From positions 5,642,001-5,706,000 of the forward strand of contig JAULSU010000002.1 of the NCBI GenBank assembly GCA_030512335.1: 64,000 nt of DNA, given 5' to 3'. Positions 21,003 to 33,098 of this stretch are shown here, piece after piece (position 1 is the stretch's first letter; the number at the start of each line of letters is the position of its first letter). Under the pieces are notes generated by a model that was not told where the DNA came from, made no database searches, and worked only from the letters and a program-made list of their open reading frames with translations. The DNA comes from Immersiella caudata (lineage: Eukaryota; Ascomycota; Sordariomycetes; Sordariales; Lasiosphaeriaceae). The position numbers and the translations under genes are program-made.

Positions 21003-22798
21003 TCACACTTCGTACGGCACCGCCTCCTTAAAGATAAGATGCGGCTTCCTCTTCGCCAAATCCAATATCGTCTCCGCAAACACCCCATTCGCCCACGCAA
21101 ACCAGCTCCCTATATCAAGTTTGTCAGTAGAGTCCCGAAAGAACAAAAGGAAACGAGACGTACTCGTATACGAAGAAGGCCAATTCACATCCACACTCTC
21201 ATGAATCAGCCCCAACGAACTCGACTTCAGCACCAACTTCAAACACTCCATGATCTCCTCGTCATCGTCTGACGTCCTCGCCTGCACCAGCAAGCTCATC
21301 GGCCAGGCGTTCTGCAGCCCGATATGCGGCCCACCGATGCCCTTGAACTCTCTCCCTGTCAGGTAATAAGGGTTACCTGTCTTCTCGAGGAGCATTCTCC
21401 TCGTGTTTTGGTACGTTTCATCCTTTTCGGTAACGAAACCCATCAAAGGGAGGGCGAGCAGGCTGGGGTAGTTTGCGTCGTCCATGAGGAGGGAGCTGCC
21501 GTAGCCGTCGACCTCGTAGGCGAAGACGTCTCCGTATTTGCGGTTGGGGACTACGCCGTGTTCCCAGATGCCTTTGGTGATATTGCGGCTCCAGGATTCG
21601 AGGGTCTCGGATAGTTCGAGATCAGATTTCTTGTCGGACGATTTTAGAATTGCTGCGGTGCGCTTCAGCTCTGTGGCCATCATGGCGTTGGCGGGGATGA
21701 AGTAGCCGAAGATGGTGGCGTCGTCACTCGGGCGGAAGGCAGACCGGATCAGGCCTGTTCCGTTGTTCAGTGGGTTCCCATTTCCGTTCAGATTCAACGT
21801 CTCCGTGCCGGTCGTGGTTTGCCGCTGGAAGGTGTACTCATTCGGTCGGTAACGCCCCGTCTCTGAGCTAAAGGTGCTCTCACTCTGTGATTCTAGCACC
21901 CCGAGAAGCGTGTTCAGCGCCCGATACCACCGCTTGTTCATAAACTCCCTACTCCCTGTGTGGTCGAAGAAATCGTTCGCCAGAGCCAGGAAGTGGCCCA
22001 ACGAATCAAGCTCGTACTTGCACTCAAACACAAACGACGGTTCAAAAATAGGATGTACTGTATCGTCCTGCCCGTTCATGCTAGCAGGTAGGCCGGAAAT
22101 CGGCGGCGGCTGGAAGGCATTGCAGTAAGGCGACTCGATGACGTACTCGCTCTGAGTGTTGATGGCGCCGAGAATGAGGGTGAAGATTTTCGGATCCTTC
22201 TTGGCCAGCGCCTGGTATGGACTCAGCTGATTCGTGCTGTCGCGAAGCCACTCGGCCAGGATGTCACCGGTGATAATGAAAGAGTGCGGGCCCTTCCATT
22301 CTTCGTCGTCGAACGTCCCCATCGGCCATTGGTTGCGACGAGGCTTCTTACCCTTTCCATCCTTGCCATTGGTGTGGAACTTGACCGTCGTGTCTGTTGT
22401 CGAGGGGTACGTATTCTCAAAGAGCCGTGCAAGATCAGGGTCCTTAATCCGCGAAGTGATATCCTCAATGACCTTCTCGATCGCCTCGGAATGGAACGTT
22501 CGACATCGCGGGTCGGGACGCTGGAATGGGAGTGCAAGGGGACCCTTGCTAAGAGGGCGACTGCGATTATCAGCTTGCGGTCGGGGAGCTATGGGGTGAA
22601 GGTGGATCATCACATCCATACTTACTGCGGATACGCAGCATAGTGCGCGTAGTTTGGACATGCCGCCTTGTCAAAGGTGTCCTCTCCCGTCAGCGGCTTC
22701 TCTGTGCTGTCCCAAACCAGCTCCGACTGCGCTGATACTGGCGCCAGCAGAGTCGCCAGCACCGGCAGGAAAACCGAACCTCTCGACAGACGACCCAT
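21003..22798 (-). CDS. GH125 exo-alpha-1,6-mannosidase, secreted
   Basis: Metal-independent alpha-mannosidase of family GH125 (formerly DUF1237), releasing alpha-1,6-linked mannose from the non-reducing end of mannoprotein or N-glycan chains. Coding exons are 22626-22798, 21164-22560 and 21003-21109 (558 residues). The N-terminus MGRLSRGSVFLPVLATLLAP is a signal peptide. Family blocks seen: RPLSKGPLALPFQRPDPRCR; the TYPSTTDTTV segment; FIITGDILAEWLRDSTNQLS; SFVFECKYELDSLGHFLALA; FRPSDDATIFGYFIPANAMM; NRKYGDVFAYEVDGYGSSLL; and SWFAWANGVFAETILDLAK. The start was set at 22798 because the longer frame upstream has no ATG. The second intron (21110-21163, 54 nt) contains no stop and keeps frame, so an unspliced form would carry 18 extra residues just before the last conserved block. 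Confidence 0.92.
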
Positions 22799-24007
22799 CT
22801 TATCGTTTGCGCCGGCAGCGATACGTAATCTCGAAGTCAAACAAACAATCGCGTCCGCAGCGATCGCGGTTCAACTTCTCTCCCAATCGGTTTATCTCCG
22901 CGGCATTCTCCAGGCGCGTCGAGGGCGGGAAACAGCGGAGCAAATTGGCATCGAGACAAACGATCTCTTGGCCGGCGTCGATAAGAAACGTGTCGTCCCA
23001 ACCGAGATCCTGAAGAGCGAGCTGCGCCGGAATTTAAACGGCAGCTCCTTGGGTTACACCGATGCGCGGCAGCTGCGAGGAGCGGTCACAAGTTCCAGGT
23101 TCCTAGCGGGGAACCCAGTTGGGATCTACCGCGTGCACGCTAATGGCGCCACAGGGGGAACCTGCCACCCTCCAAGAGGTACTCTAAGCTCGGGCCACCA
23201 AGTACCTGTCAAAGTCTCTATACACCTCAGAAACTCATCTTACTTCAAGAAGCTATATTTGATGCTTCTGAACAACAAATTGATCCCGACACAGTCATCG
23301 ATCACGATATGACGACAGGGACGGAACTTCGGAACAAGATCAGTCTCCAGGTTTCACCAAGCTCGTGCCATGTTCTCCCCAATTGCCATAATTCAAAAGT
23401 TCTATCCTGGCCGGGTACCAGGACAAATTCGATTGGTGAAAGCATACCTACCTGCTAAGGGCCTTCACCGGCATACCTCCTCCTGAAAAAAATGATTCCC
23501 ACCGCTCCTCAGCCGACACGGGCACGAGGGGGTGGGAGCTGGACGCTGAGAAGTTGCTCGAACTTCTCGAGGGAGCGCTGGTATCGCCTTGAGTGAAGTC
23601 GTCGACAATTGCCGAGAACAATCAAAGCAACCTAGTCTGCACCCATGGGAGAAAGAACATCGCAAGAGGAGAAAGTGTCTGGAGTTTGGCCCAGCATCCT
23701 CTGCGTATTCCTATTGGCAGCAAGTCGACGTCTTGACTGCCGATTCTCAAGAACTCAACCGTTCACAGGAAGGTGCCTTCAGGACTAAACGTTTGTTGAT
23801 CGACATCGACTCCTCCCATATCCGGCTCGCCCAGCGATTGTACTGTTTGAATTCTCCAACAACATTGTGTTATTTGTAGAACTTTTAGTTCATTCAAGAG
23901 TGACGCTCTTGAATCATATGATTTTCAACAGGGCGGAGCGTGCCATTCGTGATGTCCGCCCCAGATTCCCTTGCTCCGGCCGCACCCTGCGCCGGGCTGT
24001 CAAACCC
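22799..24007. other. Intergenic, GH125 promoter to argininosuccinate lyase 3' end
   Basis: About 1.2 kb. It contains copy A of a ~70-bp repeat at 23085-23154. A 214-codon open frame on the plus strand overlaps the GH125 5' end but has no ATG and no family features. Nothing else recognised. Confidence 0.6.
23085..23154 (+). repeat. ~70-bp dispersed direct repeat, copy A
   Basis: Starts gtcacaagttccaggttcct and ends gctaatggcgccacag. It matches 25805-25874 at 63 of 70 positions in the same orientation, without gaps. It lies 287-356 bases upstream of the GH125 start. Six of the seven differences are transitions. The nature of the element is unknown. Confidence 0.85.
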
Positions 24008-25670
24008 CTACTCCAACATAGCCCTGAGTACCTGGATCTGCTCCAGCACGCTTGATCGACTGGTACCGCCTTTAGATGTTTTGGCCTCGACACTCGTTTC
24101 ATATTCGAATGCCTCCGCAATGTCTGCTGTGAACCGAGAATCAATGGCTTGCAGTTGCTGAAGGGTCAGCTTGTCCATCGAAACCTCCGTCTTTTCAGAC
24201 AGTGCAACGACGCGTCCAGAGATGTGGTGAGCCTCTCTGAACGGACATCCCTTCCTCACCAACCACTCTGCGACATCAGTGGCTAGCATCGTTTTGTCCA
24301 GAGCAGCCTCCATCCGCTCTGGCCGCACCTTCAACGTAGCAATGACCCCATTGGCTATGCCTAGACTATCCGACACAGTCTGAACCGAGTCCAGCATAGG
24401 CTCCCACCCTTCCTGGAGATCCTTGTTATAGCAAGATGGCAAGCCTTTCACACTCTAAGTGAATAGTTAGCAGCTACTCTCGATACGCTCCTAGTCGCCC
24501 TCAAAGCCAAGGCAACTGGTTGGGTTGTTGATATGAGGACTCACCATCATTAACCCGGCCATTTGACCGAAAGCACGCCCTGACTTGCCGCGCAGAAGCT
24601 CCAGCGAGTCGCCGTTGAATTTGTTGGGCATCAAAGAGCTACCCGTAGAATAGGCGTCGGCCAGCCGCACGAAACTGAACTCAGATGTCGAATATATGAT
24701 GAGGTCCTCAGCCCACCTGCTGACGTGGTTGGTGAAAATCGAGTTCCAGACCAGGAAATCGATTATGAAATCGCGGTCGGCCGAAGTATTCATGGAGTTC
24801 AAGGTTATGCCGCTAAACCCAAGCTCCTCAGCTATCATGTTTCGATCGATTCGAAATGGATTGCCGGCCAAAGCGCCACAACCAAGTGGACTGAGATTGA
24901 CCCTTTCGAAAACTTGGCGCAGCCGCTCGAGATCTTGCTTGAACGCAGCGGCATATGACATCAGCCATTGAGACCACCGAACTGGCTGAGCACGCTGGAG
25001 ATGGGTGTATCCAGGCATGATGTAGTCGCTGAGGTTGCCAGTCAGCAGGGGGGCCGCATTTGGCTAGAGGTGGGGGCTAGGCTTACATTTCAGACTCGGC
25101 ACGCGTGATAATGACTTTGAGAAACGCAACGAGTTGGCTGTCAATTTCGCGGATCCGATCGCGTAACCACATGCGCATATCACAGACAACTTGCTCGTTG
25201 CGGCTGCGACCTGTGTGCAGCTTGCCCGCAATGTCCTTGCCGATGACCTCTCCTAAGCGACGTTCGTTTGCCGTATGAATCTGGTCCATTGTGTTAGCCT
25301 CGAGAATTCGAGCAGAATTGAGTGGCCTCTCACATCTTCGTCATTCGGCATGATAGCGAAGGTTCCCTGTTTCCATTCTTCCATCACTCGGAGCAAACCA
25401 CGCTCAATCGCCTGAAATTCATCTTCGCTGATGATGCCAGCCTTTGAGTTGGCCCTGGCAAAAGCAATTGATCCGAGTATATCTTCTCTGTAAAGAGCCT
25501 TGTCGTAGTGGATGGAGGCATTGTACTTGTGCATGAGAGGGTCAATTGCACCTGCGCACCGTGAGATCAGTATACTGCATCGGAAGCTTGTTTGCCAAGA
25601 CATTCGAACCTGTGAACCTGCCCCCCCAGAGCATGCCAGCTGCCGGGGCGTCCGCCTTTTTCTCGGTCAT
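24008..25670 (-). CDS. Argininosuccinate lyase
   Basis: Last step of arginine synthesis and part of the urea cycle: argininosuccinate to arginine plus fumarate; homotetramer of the fumarase/aspartase superfamily. Five coding exons: 25610-25670, 25334-25551, 25087-25280, 24545-25028 and 24008-24454 (467 residues, the usual length). N-terminus ...GMLWGGRFTGAIDPLMHKYN; then IMPNDEDIHTANERRLGEVI, AGKLHTGRSRNEQV, IDYIMPGYTHLQRAQPVRWS and the superfamily signature GSSLMPNKFNGDSLELLRGK. The GS-x2-M-x2-K-x-N core of the signature is intact, but the family's usual MPQKKN reads MPNKFN. The C-terminal half (KGLPSCYNKDLQEGWEP, PFREAHHISGRVVAL) is typical. This is either the housekeeping ARG4/arg-10 orthologue or a close paralogue. 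The ~70-bp repeat copy B lies 135 bases upstream. Confidence 0.92.
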
Positions 25671-26214
25671 GTTGAGAGATTTGTGAGTGCCGTTCGTTGC
25701 CTTTGTTGCGTTTTTAAGGCTGATGAAGAATCTGCGCGGGAGGCGCAGGAGCGGGTCTATCTACACGTGACCCGTATCTGAGGCATTCCGCCCGCACGTG
25801 GGCCGTCACAGATTCCAGGTCCCTAGCGGGGAATTCAGTTGGGATCTTCCGCGTGCACGCTAACGGCGCCACAGATTGTGGGGGAACAGGGGCTCGACAG
25901 GGAGCTGAACTCCGGGGTTGGGGGTTCAGGGGCATTGCCGGGACGCATCCGACTGAGAAGTCGGTTTGTTGTGTGATTTTCTAATCTTCTCCCTGGTTAT
26001 CTCTTTGGGCGGACTTCACTGCCTCGGTTCAGCTATGGATGGCCTTAGCTAGAAGATGTAGCCCCCTGATGGCATCTATGGCGATGATGTGTTTGGACTG
26101 CTCCGAAGACACAGACTCGTATTTTCCACAGGCAAGTGGCTATATGATTTACTTTCACCGAGACTATCTGCTAGAAAGTAGAATATGCAATTGAAGTCAG
26201 TGGCCAGTCGTTAA
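25671..26214. other. Intergenic, argininosuccinate lyase promoter / POL32 3' end
   Basis: About 540 bases. The only structure seen is repeat copy B (25805-25874). No ORF of interest. Confidence 0.65.
25805..25874 (+). repeat. ~70-bp dispersed direct repeat, copy B
   Basis: Starts gtcacagattccaggtccct and ends gctaacggcgccacag; partner of copy A at 23085. After the shared core, copy B carries about six extra bases before the next shared GGGGAAC, so the similarity may run slightly further with an indel. It lies 135-204 bases upstream of the argininosuccinate lyase start. Confidence 0.85.
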
Positions 26215-27737
26215 TCACTTCTTGGAGAAAAAGGACATGATGCTGCCTTGTCCCTTGGGCGCGGCCTTCTTCCCCTTTGCAGCAGGGGCGCTCGTCGCCG
26301 GCTTCGGCTTCGGCGGCGGCGCCTCATCCTCCGAGAAGGACTCCCATCCTGGCTCCTGAATGGTGACTTTGATATGTTAGCCATGATGCCAAAGATGTGG
26401 GAAATTCGAACATACCCAGGTAACCGTCCTCATCCATAACCTGCTTCTTCCGCATAATCCTTCTTTTGCCACGGCGTCGGCCGTTCGAGATGGTCACAAC
26501 CTCCTCAGGCTCTTCTTCCTCAGGCTCTGGGACCGCCTCTTCAACAGGTTCCTCTTCGGGCGTTGGTGCCTTCTCCTGTTCTTCCTCTTCATCATCTTCT
26601 TCCATCATGCGCCTGAGCTCCTCTTCCCGCTCTTTCTTACTCTTTCGGCCTGTTGCCTCGCGAGGTTTCGGGTGAGGCACCGCGGCGTCATCTTCGCCGT
26701 CGTCCGACATTGGATGCATGCCAGAGTCATCACCGCTGGGAGTGGCAGCTCGTGAGTTACCTGCGCTTGCGTCCTTCTTGACCTTGGTTGAAGCCTTGGA
26801 AAATGCCTGCATGATTCCAGAGTTGGAGGATGCGCCGCGTTTGAGAGCAGGGGGCTTCTTGGAAGCTGCAGAAGTCGATGCCTTCTCTTGAATCGGCTTC
26901 GGTGCTTCTTTGGCCTTTGAAGCTACTACTGCGGGTTTGGTTGCGGAAAACGCTGGTTTCACCTCCTGCTTCACAGGCTTCGGAGCCCCGCTGACCGGCT
27001 TTGAGGCGGGACGTGTACGTTCCTTTCGCCTAAGTTTGGGGTTGACGATGACATTCGGCTTTACGAAGTCCTCGCCTTCATCCATCTTCAAAACCTCCTC
27101 GGCGGCATCAACAAGCAGTGCCATGTCCTGGAAGATGTTGGCTCCGGGCTCTTGGAAAGAGGGGACATCACAAACCTTCATCGGACCAGGCTCAATGCTG
27201 TAAACATGGATGGACGCGACTTCATCGTAGAATCCAAGCTCGTCTTGACCGCTTATCAGCTAGGCGTGGGGTTATGGCCTCATGGGTTACTTACATTTGA
27301 GACGTTCCTCTGGGATCAGAGTCAGCTCGAAAGAGTGAAATGTGTCGTTGTGAAGATAGTCGACGTCTGGCGGTGAGCTCGCCATCTCAATATCGCCATC
27401 CGAGCCATACGATGAGCGAGAAATGCCGTCTTTGCTGCCATACACCAGGTAGGTGGCGTGAATGGCACCGGGGCGTCGATCATTCTGGCTCTTGTGGAAG
27501 TCATACAACATCCTGTGAGGACGTCAGGATATTCTCGGACGCTTTAAGCTTATTTGGTGGGCTTACTGTTTGGCGGTGTTGACGTGAACCCCCAAGGTGC
27601 GGCTCAGCAGCCGGTAAGTGACCTGCGCGTCCGTCAGTCGCGCTGGTGCGGGGCAATCTTGAGGAAATTGAGGGCATTCCCACCACTTTGTCCTCGGATA
27701 TGACACTTTCCGCCAGGAATTTCTTGTATTTATCCAT
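26215..27737 (-). CDS. POL32: DNA polymerase delta subunit POL32/Cdc27
   Basis: Non-catalytic third subunit of the replicative polymerase delta that ties the enzyme to PCNA; nuclear. Five coding exons: 27684-27737, 27567-27622, 27295-27512, 26416-27243 and 26215-26366 (435 residues). The N-terminal winged-helix-like part reads MDKYKKFLAESVISEDKV, then VTYRLLSRTLGVHVNTAKQM and LYDFHKSQN, matching Cdc27 layout. The middle is Lys/Pro/Ala-rich and then strongly acidic (EEDDEEEEQEKAPTPEEEP). The conserved end is KKQVMDEDGYLVTIQEPGWE followed by a PCNA-binding PIP box at the very C-terminus: QGSIMSFFSKK (Q-x-x-I-x-x-F-F). The third intron acceptor (CAAG at 27244) was chosen because it alone keeps frame. 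A near-MCB ACGCGA lies at 27836-27841 upstream. Confidence 0.9.
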
Positions 27738-28292
27738 CTTCAGAATAGTTGCAGGCCGTCCTCGTTGGTACAGAGCTGGCGGTTTGTGGCGGTTTGAGGT
27801 TGGAGCAGGTCGCGTCGGAGTTTCGTGGAGAAGCCACGCGAAGTCACGTTCTCCAACGCCTTCCGTCAGTGGTCAATTGAACTCTTTTCATGCAGACCCG
27901 TTCTGGAGAAATTCATCCAATGGCTGCACTCTGCGCCACCAACTTCCAGATCTCTCTCCATGCAGCAAGATTTGCCGCTGCAGGAACGCCTCCAACTGGC
28001 AAGGTTGCATCTGCGAGCTCAACCAAGAAAAACGCGGCATCAATCTGGAGCGGGAAAGTTGACGATCGGTCATGATCCCAGCACTCTGGTCTCTTCCCTC
28101 CTCTCTGATGTTTTGACCGTGTTTGGGATCTCCGTGGCATTCATTCATTCTGTTGTTCCACATTATGGACTGCGCCCTGACTCAATCATTTGTTTCATTC
28201 GATAGATAATCGAGCTATCCTCCCCTTCACCGCATCCCGGCTCGAGTTGCGACGCCGCGACGGCGGAAGCTAGCTCCGGCGCATTCGGCACC
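27738..28292. other. Divergent intergenic region POL32 / MCD4
   Basis: 555 bases shared by two divergent genes. ACGCGA at 27836-27841 is one mismatch from an MCB. Short ORFs on both strands show no features. Confidence 0.6.
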
Positions 28293-31200
28293 ATGGCGTC
28301 TTTTCAGCGATTTCGGTTCCTGGCAATTGCTTTGATCTTTCACTTCGTGTACATATTCTCGATTTTCGATATATACTTCGTCAGCCCCATCGTCTCGGGC
28401 ATGCGCCTGTTCGAGATCCAGAGGCCACCATCCAGTCGGGCGCCTGCAGATCGCTTGGTGTTGTTCGTGGGTACGTAGACTGTGACTTGGTCCCCAACTG
28501 CCTACATGTCCGCTTACCATTGCGCCCGCTATAGGAGACGGATTGCGCGCCGACAAGGCGTTCCAGTCGCATCCGGAGCCGTACCCGAAGAACGACGATG
28601 ATTTGGTCCCGAGACCTCTGGCCCCTTTTCTGCGATCGAGAGTGTTGGAGCACGGGACATTCGGAGTCTCCCATACGCGAGTACCAACGGAGTCCAGGCC
28701 AGGCCACGTCGCCCTGATCGCCGGGCTCTACGAGGATGTTTCGGCGGTCACGACGGGCTGGAAACTGAACCCTGTCAACTTCGACAGTGTGTTTAACCGC
28801 AGCTCGCACACATGGAGCTGGGGAAGTCCTGATATTCTGCCAATGTTTGAGCAAGGCGCGGTCCCTGGAAGAGTCAATGCCTATACCTACGGGGCCGAGA
28901 TGGAGGACTTCTCCGCGGACGCCCTGGTGCTCGACTACTGGGTCTTTGACCACGTTAAGGACTTTTTCAAGGAGGCTGAGACCAATGCGACTCTTCGCCA
29001 GGCGCTAAAGCAGGAGAAGGTTGTGTTCTTTCTACATTTGCTGGGCTTGGATACCACAGGACACATGTACCGGCCGTACTCCAAGGAATACCTCCACAAC
29101 ATCAAGGTCGTCGATCAAGGAGTAGAAGAGATCACCGAGCTGATTGAGTCTTTCTATAACGACGACCGTACGGCGTTTGTGTTTACAGCAGATCATGGCA
29201 TGAGTGACTGGGGGTCACACGGCGATGGCCACCCAAACAACACGCGGACGCCACTGATTGCTTGGGGCTCGGGTGTCGCCAAGCCGGAAATATATAAGGA
29301 CAAGACCGCTCCAGGGCACGATGACTACTCGGAAGACTGGAATCTTGGTTCCGTCAGGAGAAATGACGTTGCACAGGCCGACGTCGCTGCTCTCATGGCA
29401 TACCTGGCGGGCGTGGAATTTCCAGCCAACTCGGTCGGAGAGTTGCCCCTGACTTTCCTCGATGCCGATATCCGCGAAAAGGCGGAGGCATCGCTTGTCA
29501 ACGCACAATGTATTCTGGAACAGTATCGTGTCAAGGAAGAAGAAAAGAAAGCCTCTGAGTTGCGGTACAGGCCTTACCGTGCCTTGAGCGACAACGGTCT
29601 CACGCTAGAGCGCAGGGTTGCCGATATCCGAGAGCTCATTGACGCCGGAAGATTTGAGGAGGCGATCGAAGAGGCGGCCACCTTGATGAAGATTGGCCTT
29701 GACGGGTTGCGATATCTCCAAACATATGACTGGCTGTTTCTCCGCGCGCTCATCACGATTGGATACCTGGGCTGGATGGCCTACGCACTTACAACGGTTG
29801 TGGACTTACACGTGATGAACGGAAGCCTGCCGCCCTCGAGGACACTTGCTGGAACACTCGTGTTTTCCTCGGCATTGACTGTGTTGTATGCATCCTTCGT
29901 TATCTCGAAGTCGCCGATTACCTACTATGCATACGCCTTCTTCCCCGTCTTCTTCTGGGAGGGAGTCTATGCTCGCCGAAGCTGCTTGGCGGAAGGCCGC
30001 AAGCACTTGTTCAGTCATGTTAACTCAGGTGGAAAGATGGTCTCGCTGCTGTTCAACGGCGCGTTATATGTTGTGGTTATTGAGTCTCTGGTAAATTGCT
30101 GTCTCTTGTCCGCTCCTTGGGCTCACACAACTGACCGTCGTAGGCCTTGGGATATATCCACCGTCAGATTCTGACCATTCTCTTCATCATTGGTTCTTTC
30201 TGGCCAGTGACATACGGCGCTTCATTCATCCAGAAACACGGTGCCCTCACTGCCACTTGGTTTCTGTCGACCTCGGCCATGAGTGTATTTACGCTTCTCC
30301 CTGCGGCCATGACCGAGGAGAATGTCACCCTCATGTTTGTAACCCCAGCAACTCAACTTGGACATAAATGCTAACTCAAATAGTGTAATCGGCGGCGCTC
30401 TGATGGTTGTTATCGGCGTGCTCTATCTTATCCTTGAGGATTTCGTCCTTGCGGATTTCACGTGGCCGACAACTCGGTCCCCGAAGAACAACACTTCTCG
30501 AACACTCGTGGGCGTTCAAATCGGACTCACCCTTCTCGCCATCATCGTCACGCGCTCGAGCGCTCTCTCCCTGCAAGCCAAGCAAGGTCTCCCCCTTGGC
30601 AATCAGATCTTGGGGTGGATAGTTCTCGGTGAGTTCTAGAACAAGACCCCAGTCGTCGCTCCCACCGTGCTAATTATCCCACAGTCGCATCGTTCCTCGT
30701 GCCCGTGGCATACCGTCTGCAGCCCAACAACCACTACATGCACAGGATCCTTGTGGTCTTTTTGACATGTGCTCCAACCTTCGTGATCCTGACGATCTCA
30801 TACGAAGGCCTCTTTTACCTGGCGTTTTCGGCGCTCCTCGTCAGCTGGGTTCGCCTGGAGCATGCCGTCTACAAACATTCGACCCAGACTTCAACAAAAG
30901 ATAAGGCCTCTAACGGGTCTACTACGAAGGCGGAGGACCAGCTCAAGCTCTCCTCGCCATTCCGCCCCCTTACCTTGCACGACGCCCGCGTCGCGCTCTT
31001 CTTCTTCGTGCTGTTGCAGTCCGCGTTTTTCAGCACAGGCAATGTCGCTTCGGTCTCAGCATTCAGCCTTGAGAGCGTTTCCCGTCTTATACCCGTCTTC
31101 GACCCCTTTTCTCAGGGCGCGTTGTTGATTCTGAAGCTCATGATTCCCTTCGCGCTGATTTCCGCAAACCTGGGCATCCTGAATAAGCGCCTAGGCGTTG

Positions 31201-31511
31201 CCCCCTCTGCATTATTCATGGTGGTAATGGCCATTAGTGATATCCTGACGCTCTACTTCTTCTGGGTGGTCAAAGATGAGGGCTCGTGGCTAGAGATCGG
31301 GTCGACGATCAGTCACTTTGTGATTGCCAGCCTGCTCTGCATTTTTGTGGCTGCGCTGGAGGGTGTTAGCGCCATCTTCAATTCGGGGGTGGAGGTGCAT
31401 GATGCGGAGGTGGTGGAGGCGATTAAGAACGGAATGGTAGCGGAGGCCGTTGTGAAGAAGGTCAACGGGGTGGCTAATAGCCTGCCTGCTGTGGGTAAGC
31501 AAGAAGAGTAG
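28293..31511 (+). CDS. MCD4: GPI ethanolamine phosphate transferase 1 (MCD4/PIG-N)
   Basis: ER multispanning enzyme that adds phosphoethanolamine to the first mannose of the GPI anchor precursor. Five coding exons: 28293-28470, 28535-30090, 30144-30334, 30384-30628 and 30685-31511 (998 residues). An N-terminal signal anchor (FRFLAIALIFHFVYIFSIFD) is followed by a lumenal alkaline-phosphatase-fold domain with LFVGDGLRADK, RVPTESRPGHVALIAGLYED (probable catalytic Thr), FFLHLLGLDTTGHMYRPYSK and FTADHGMSDWGSHGDGHPNN as metal-binding blocks. About 14 membrane segments follow in the C-terminal half. The third intron uses donor GTTTGT (30335); the more obvious GTAACC three bases on would break the frame. 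A Ser/Thr/Lys-rich loop (about residues 795-820) interrupts the membrane domain. It is divergent from POL32. Confidence 0.93.
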
Positions 31512-33098
31512 GCACTGGTAGGGTAATGTGCAGTTCGACGTAACAATATAGACGCATTTATCGAACACACGGTAGGATGGTCAAACAGAGATTTCTATGT
31601 GGCATCTGATGTGGGATAGGGAGTCCTGAACTAGTCCTAGATTATGCGATTCCGGGGAATAGTATAGGGCCTTATCTGGTAGATCGCGCCAGTGTGTCAC
31701 GATTTCACGATGATGCGTGTGGTGATGGGGAGGGCTCATCCTGGATGGTAGGTCTTGGACAAGCTTTCTGGGTGGATCGACGTTACCCTTTATGCTAGAA
31801 TGTGCATTGGTTAGTGCATTGGGCATTGGACGAATCTTCCGCAGGCCGGAGGGCTCTCCATTCACCCGTGTCCGTGTCTGCGTTGGTGTTGAGCTGAGGA
31901 GGTTGGGTAGCATCTCATCTGTAGGCAATTCTTGCGAGGGGACGGCTGACCTCGGTCATCAGTCTCGCAAGCTCCTCTCTCACGAGACGCGGTGTATATC
32001 CCTCCGAGTTCACCCGTCTGTTGATCTGCAGACTCCATCGCGTGTTTGAAGGAGAAAACAAAAGCAACGCATCACGATTGTCGCGCAGCCATCGCATCTT
32101 TCCGGCATGGCCCGCGTAACCAAGATGCCCCAGATTCATCAGGTCGGTCGATGTTTCCCGGTTCGGCTAGCAGTCCCGCGCGATGTGGGAATTTCGCGTG
32201 GGCTGAAGGACCCAGTCAAGCCCCCTGTCGTAGCCAATCACAAACCTCAGTGCTCCCGTGGCCCTGGCAAGGAAGTTGGGAGCGCCTCAGCCAAGCTGAA
32301 CCGTGCGCCAGCGGCCCCTCAGTTGCTTCATCACATGTCAGGCCGTTTCCATCGCCCCGATCCCGCTCCCAGCTCCTTGCTGACCTATCCCGCTGGAGGG
32401 AGCTCATTGTTCTGCGAGGCACTTGCTCCAACGGTGACGATGCCGGAAGACGGGAACCCGACGATCGCCGGCAGTGAGGCGCACAACCCCGTGAGACGGA
32501 AAATCGGGCCAACTAGAGGGGAATAGTGGCAGGCGGGTTTTTGCGCAACGCTAGGTCGAGACGGACCCCAAAGCCAAGAGACTTCGTTTTCAATACCAAG
32601 TCCGATGCCAAACGGTCTGGCACGCTAGCTGCTGCGTGCGGTCTGCAATCCGGGGAGGCAGTGTGGGCGGGCACGCAGGCATTGGGACAAATGCATTCCG
32701 TGGGTGCCACCACCCGCATTCGTCCAACCCGGGCAGTTTCGCGCATCGTCTTTTCGCTGCGCATGAATCCTGAAAACGCTCAATACTTCTCTCTCTCGTG
32801 AGCAAGCCCCTGTCCGAAACGGCGTGCAAAGAATTGCCGTGTTGCCGCCCCCGAGATATAGAGACCCGTGTCTGCTCTGCCGCGTGCGCTTTCGATGCGT
32901 TTCTTGCGGATAGCCCGGCCTGCGACCCAGGAGTAGTTTCCAAACAGCTAACCGTCGGGCGATCGGTGGCGGGACACGCAACAGACCGACCGGTGCGCAA
33001 AGCTCCAACGGCAACACCGGTCTCGCCTTCCTCCTTTGCAATAATCGCGCTCCTCCCCCCTATTCGACATTCAAACACCTCTTTTCACAGCCCCCGAG
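31512..33098. other. Intergenic, MCD4 3' end to FarA/CTF1-like regulator
   Basis: About 1.6 kb with no credible gene. Pyrimidine-rich tracts between 33000 and 33090 look like the leader of the regulator; long upstream regions are usual for such genes. Confidence 0.55.

Noticed and set aside
22668..23312. 214-codon plus-strand open frame covering the GH125 5' end and repeat copy A
   Set aside because: It has no ATG at its start, is partly antisense to a clear gene, and shows no domain; it is probably a shadow frame.
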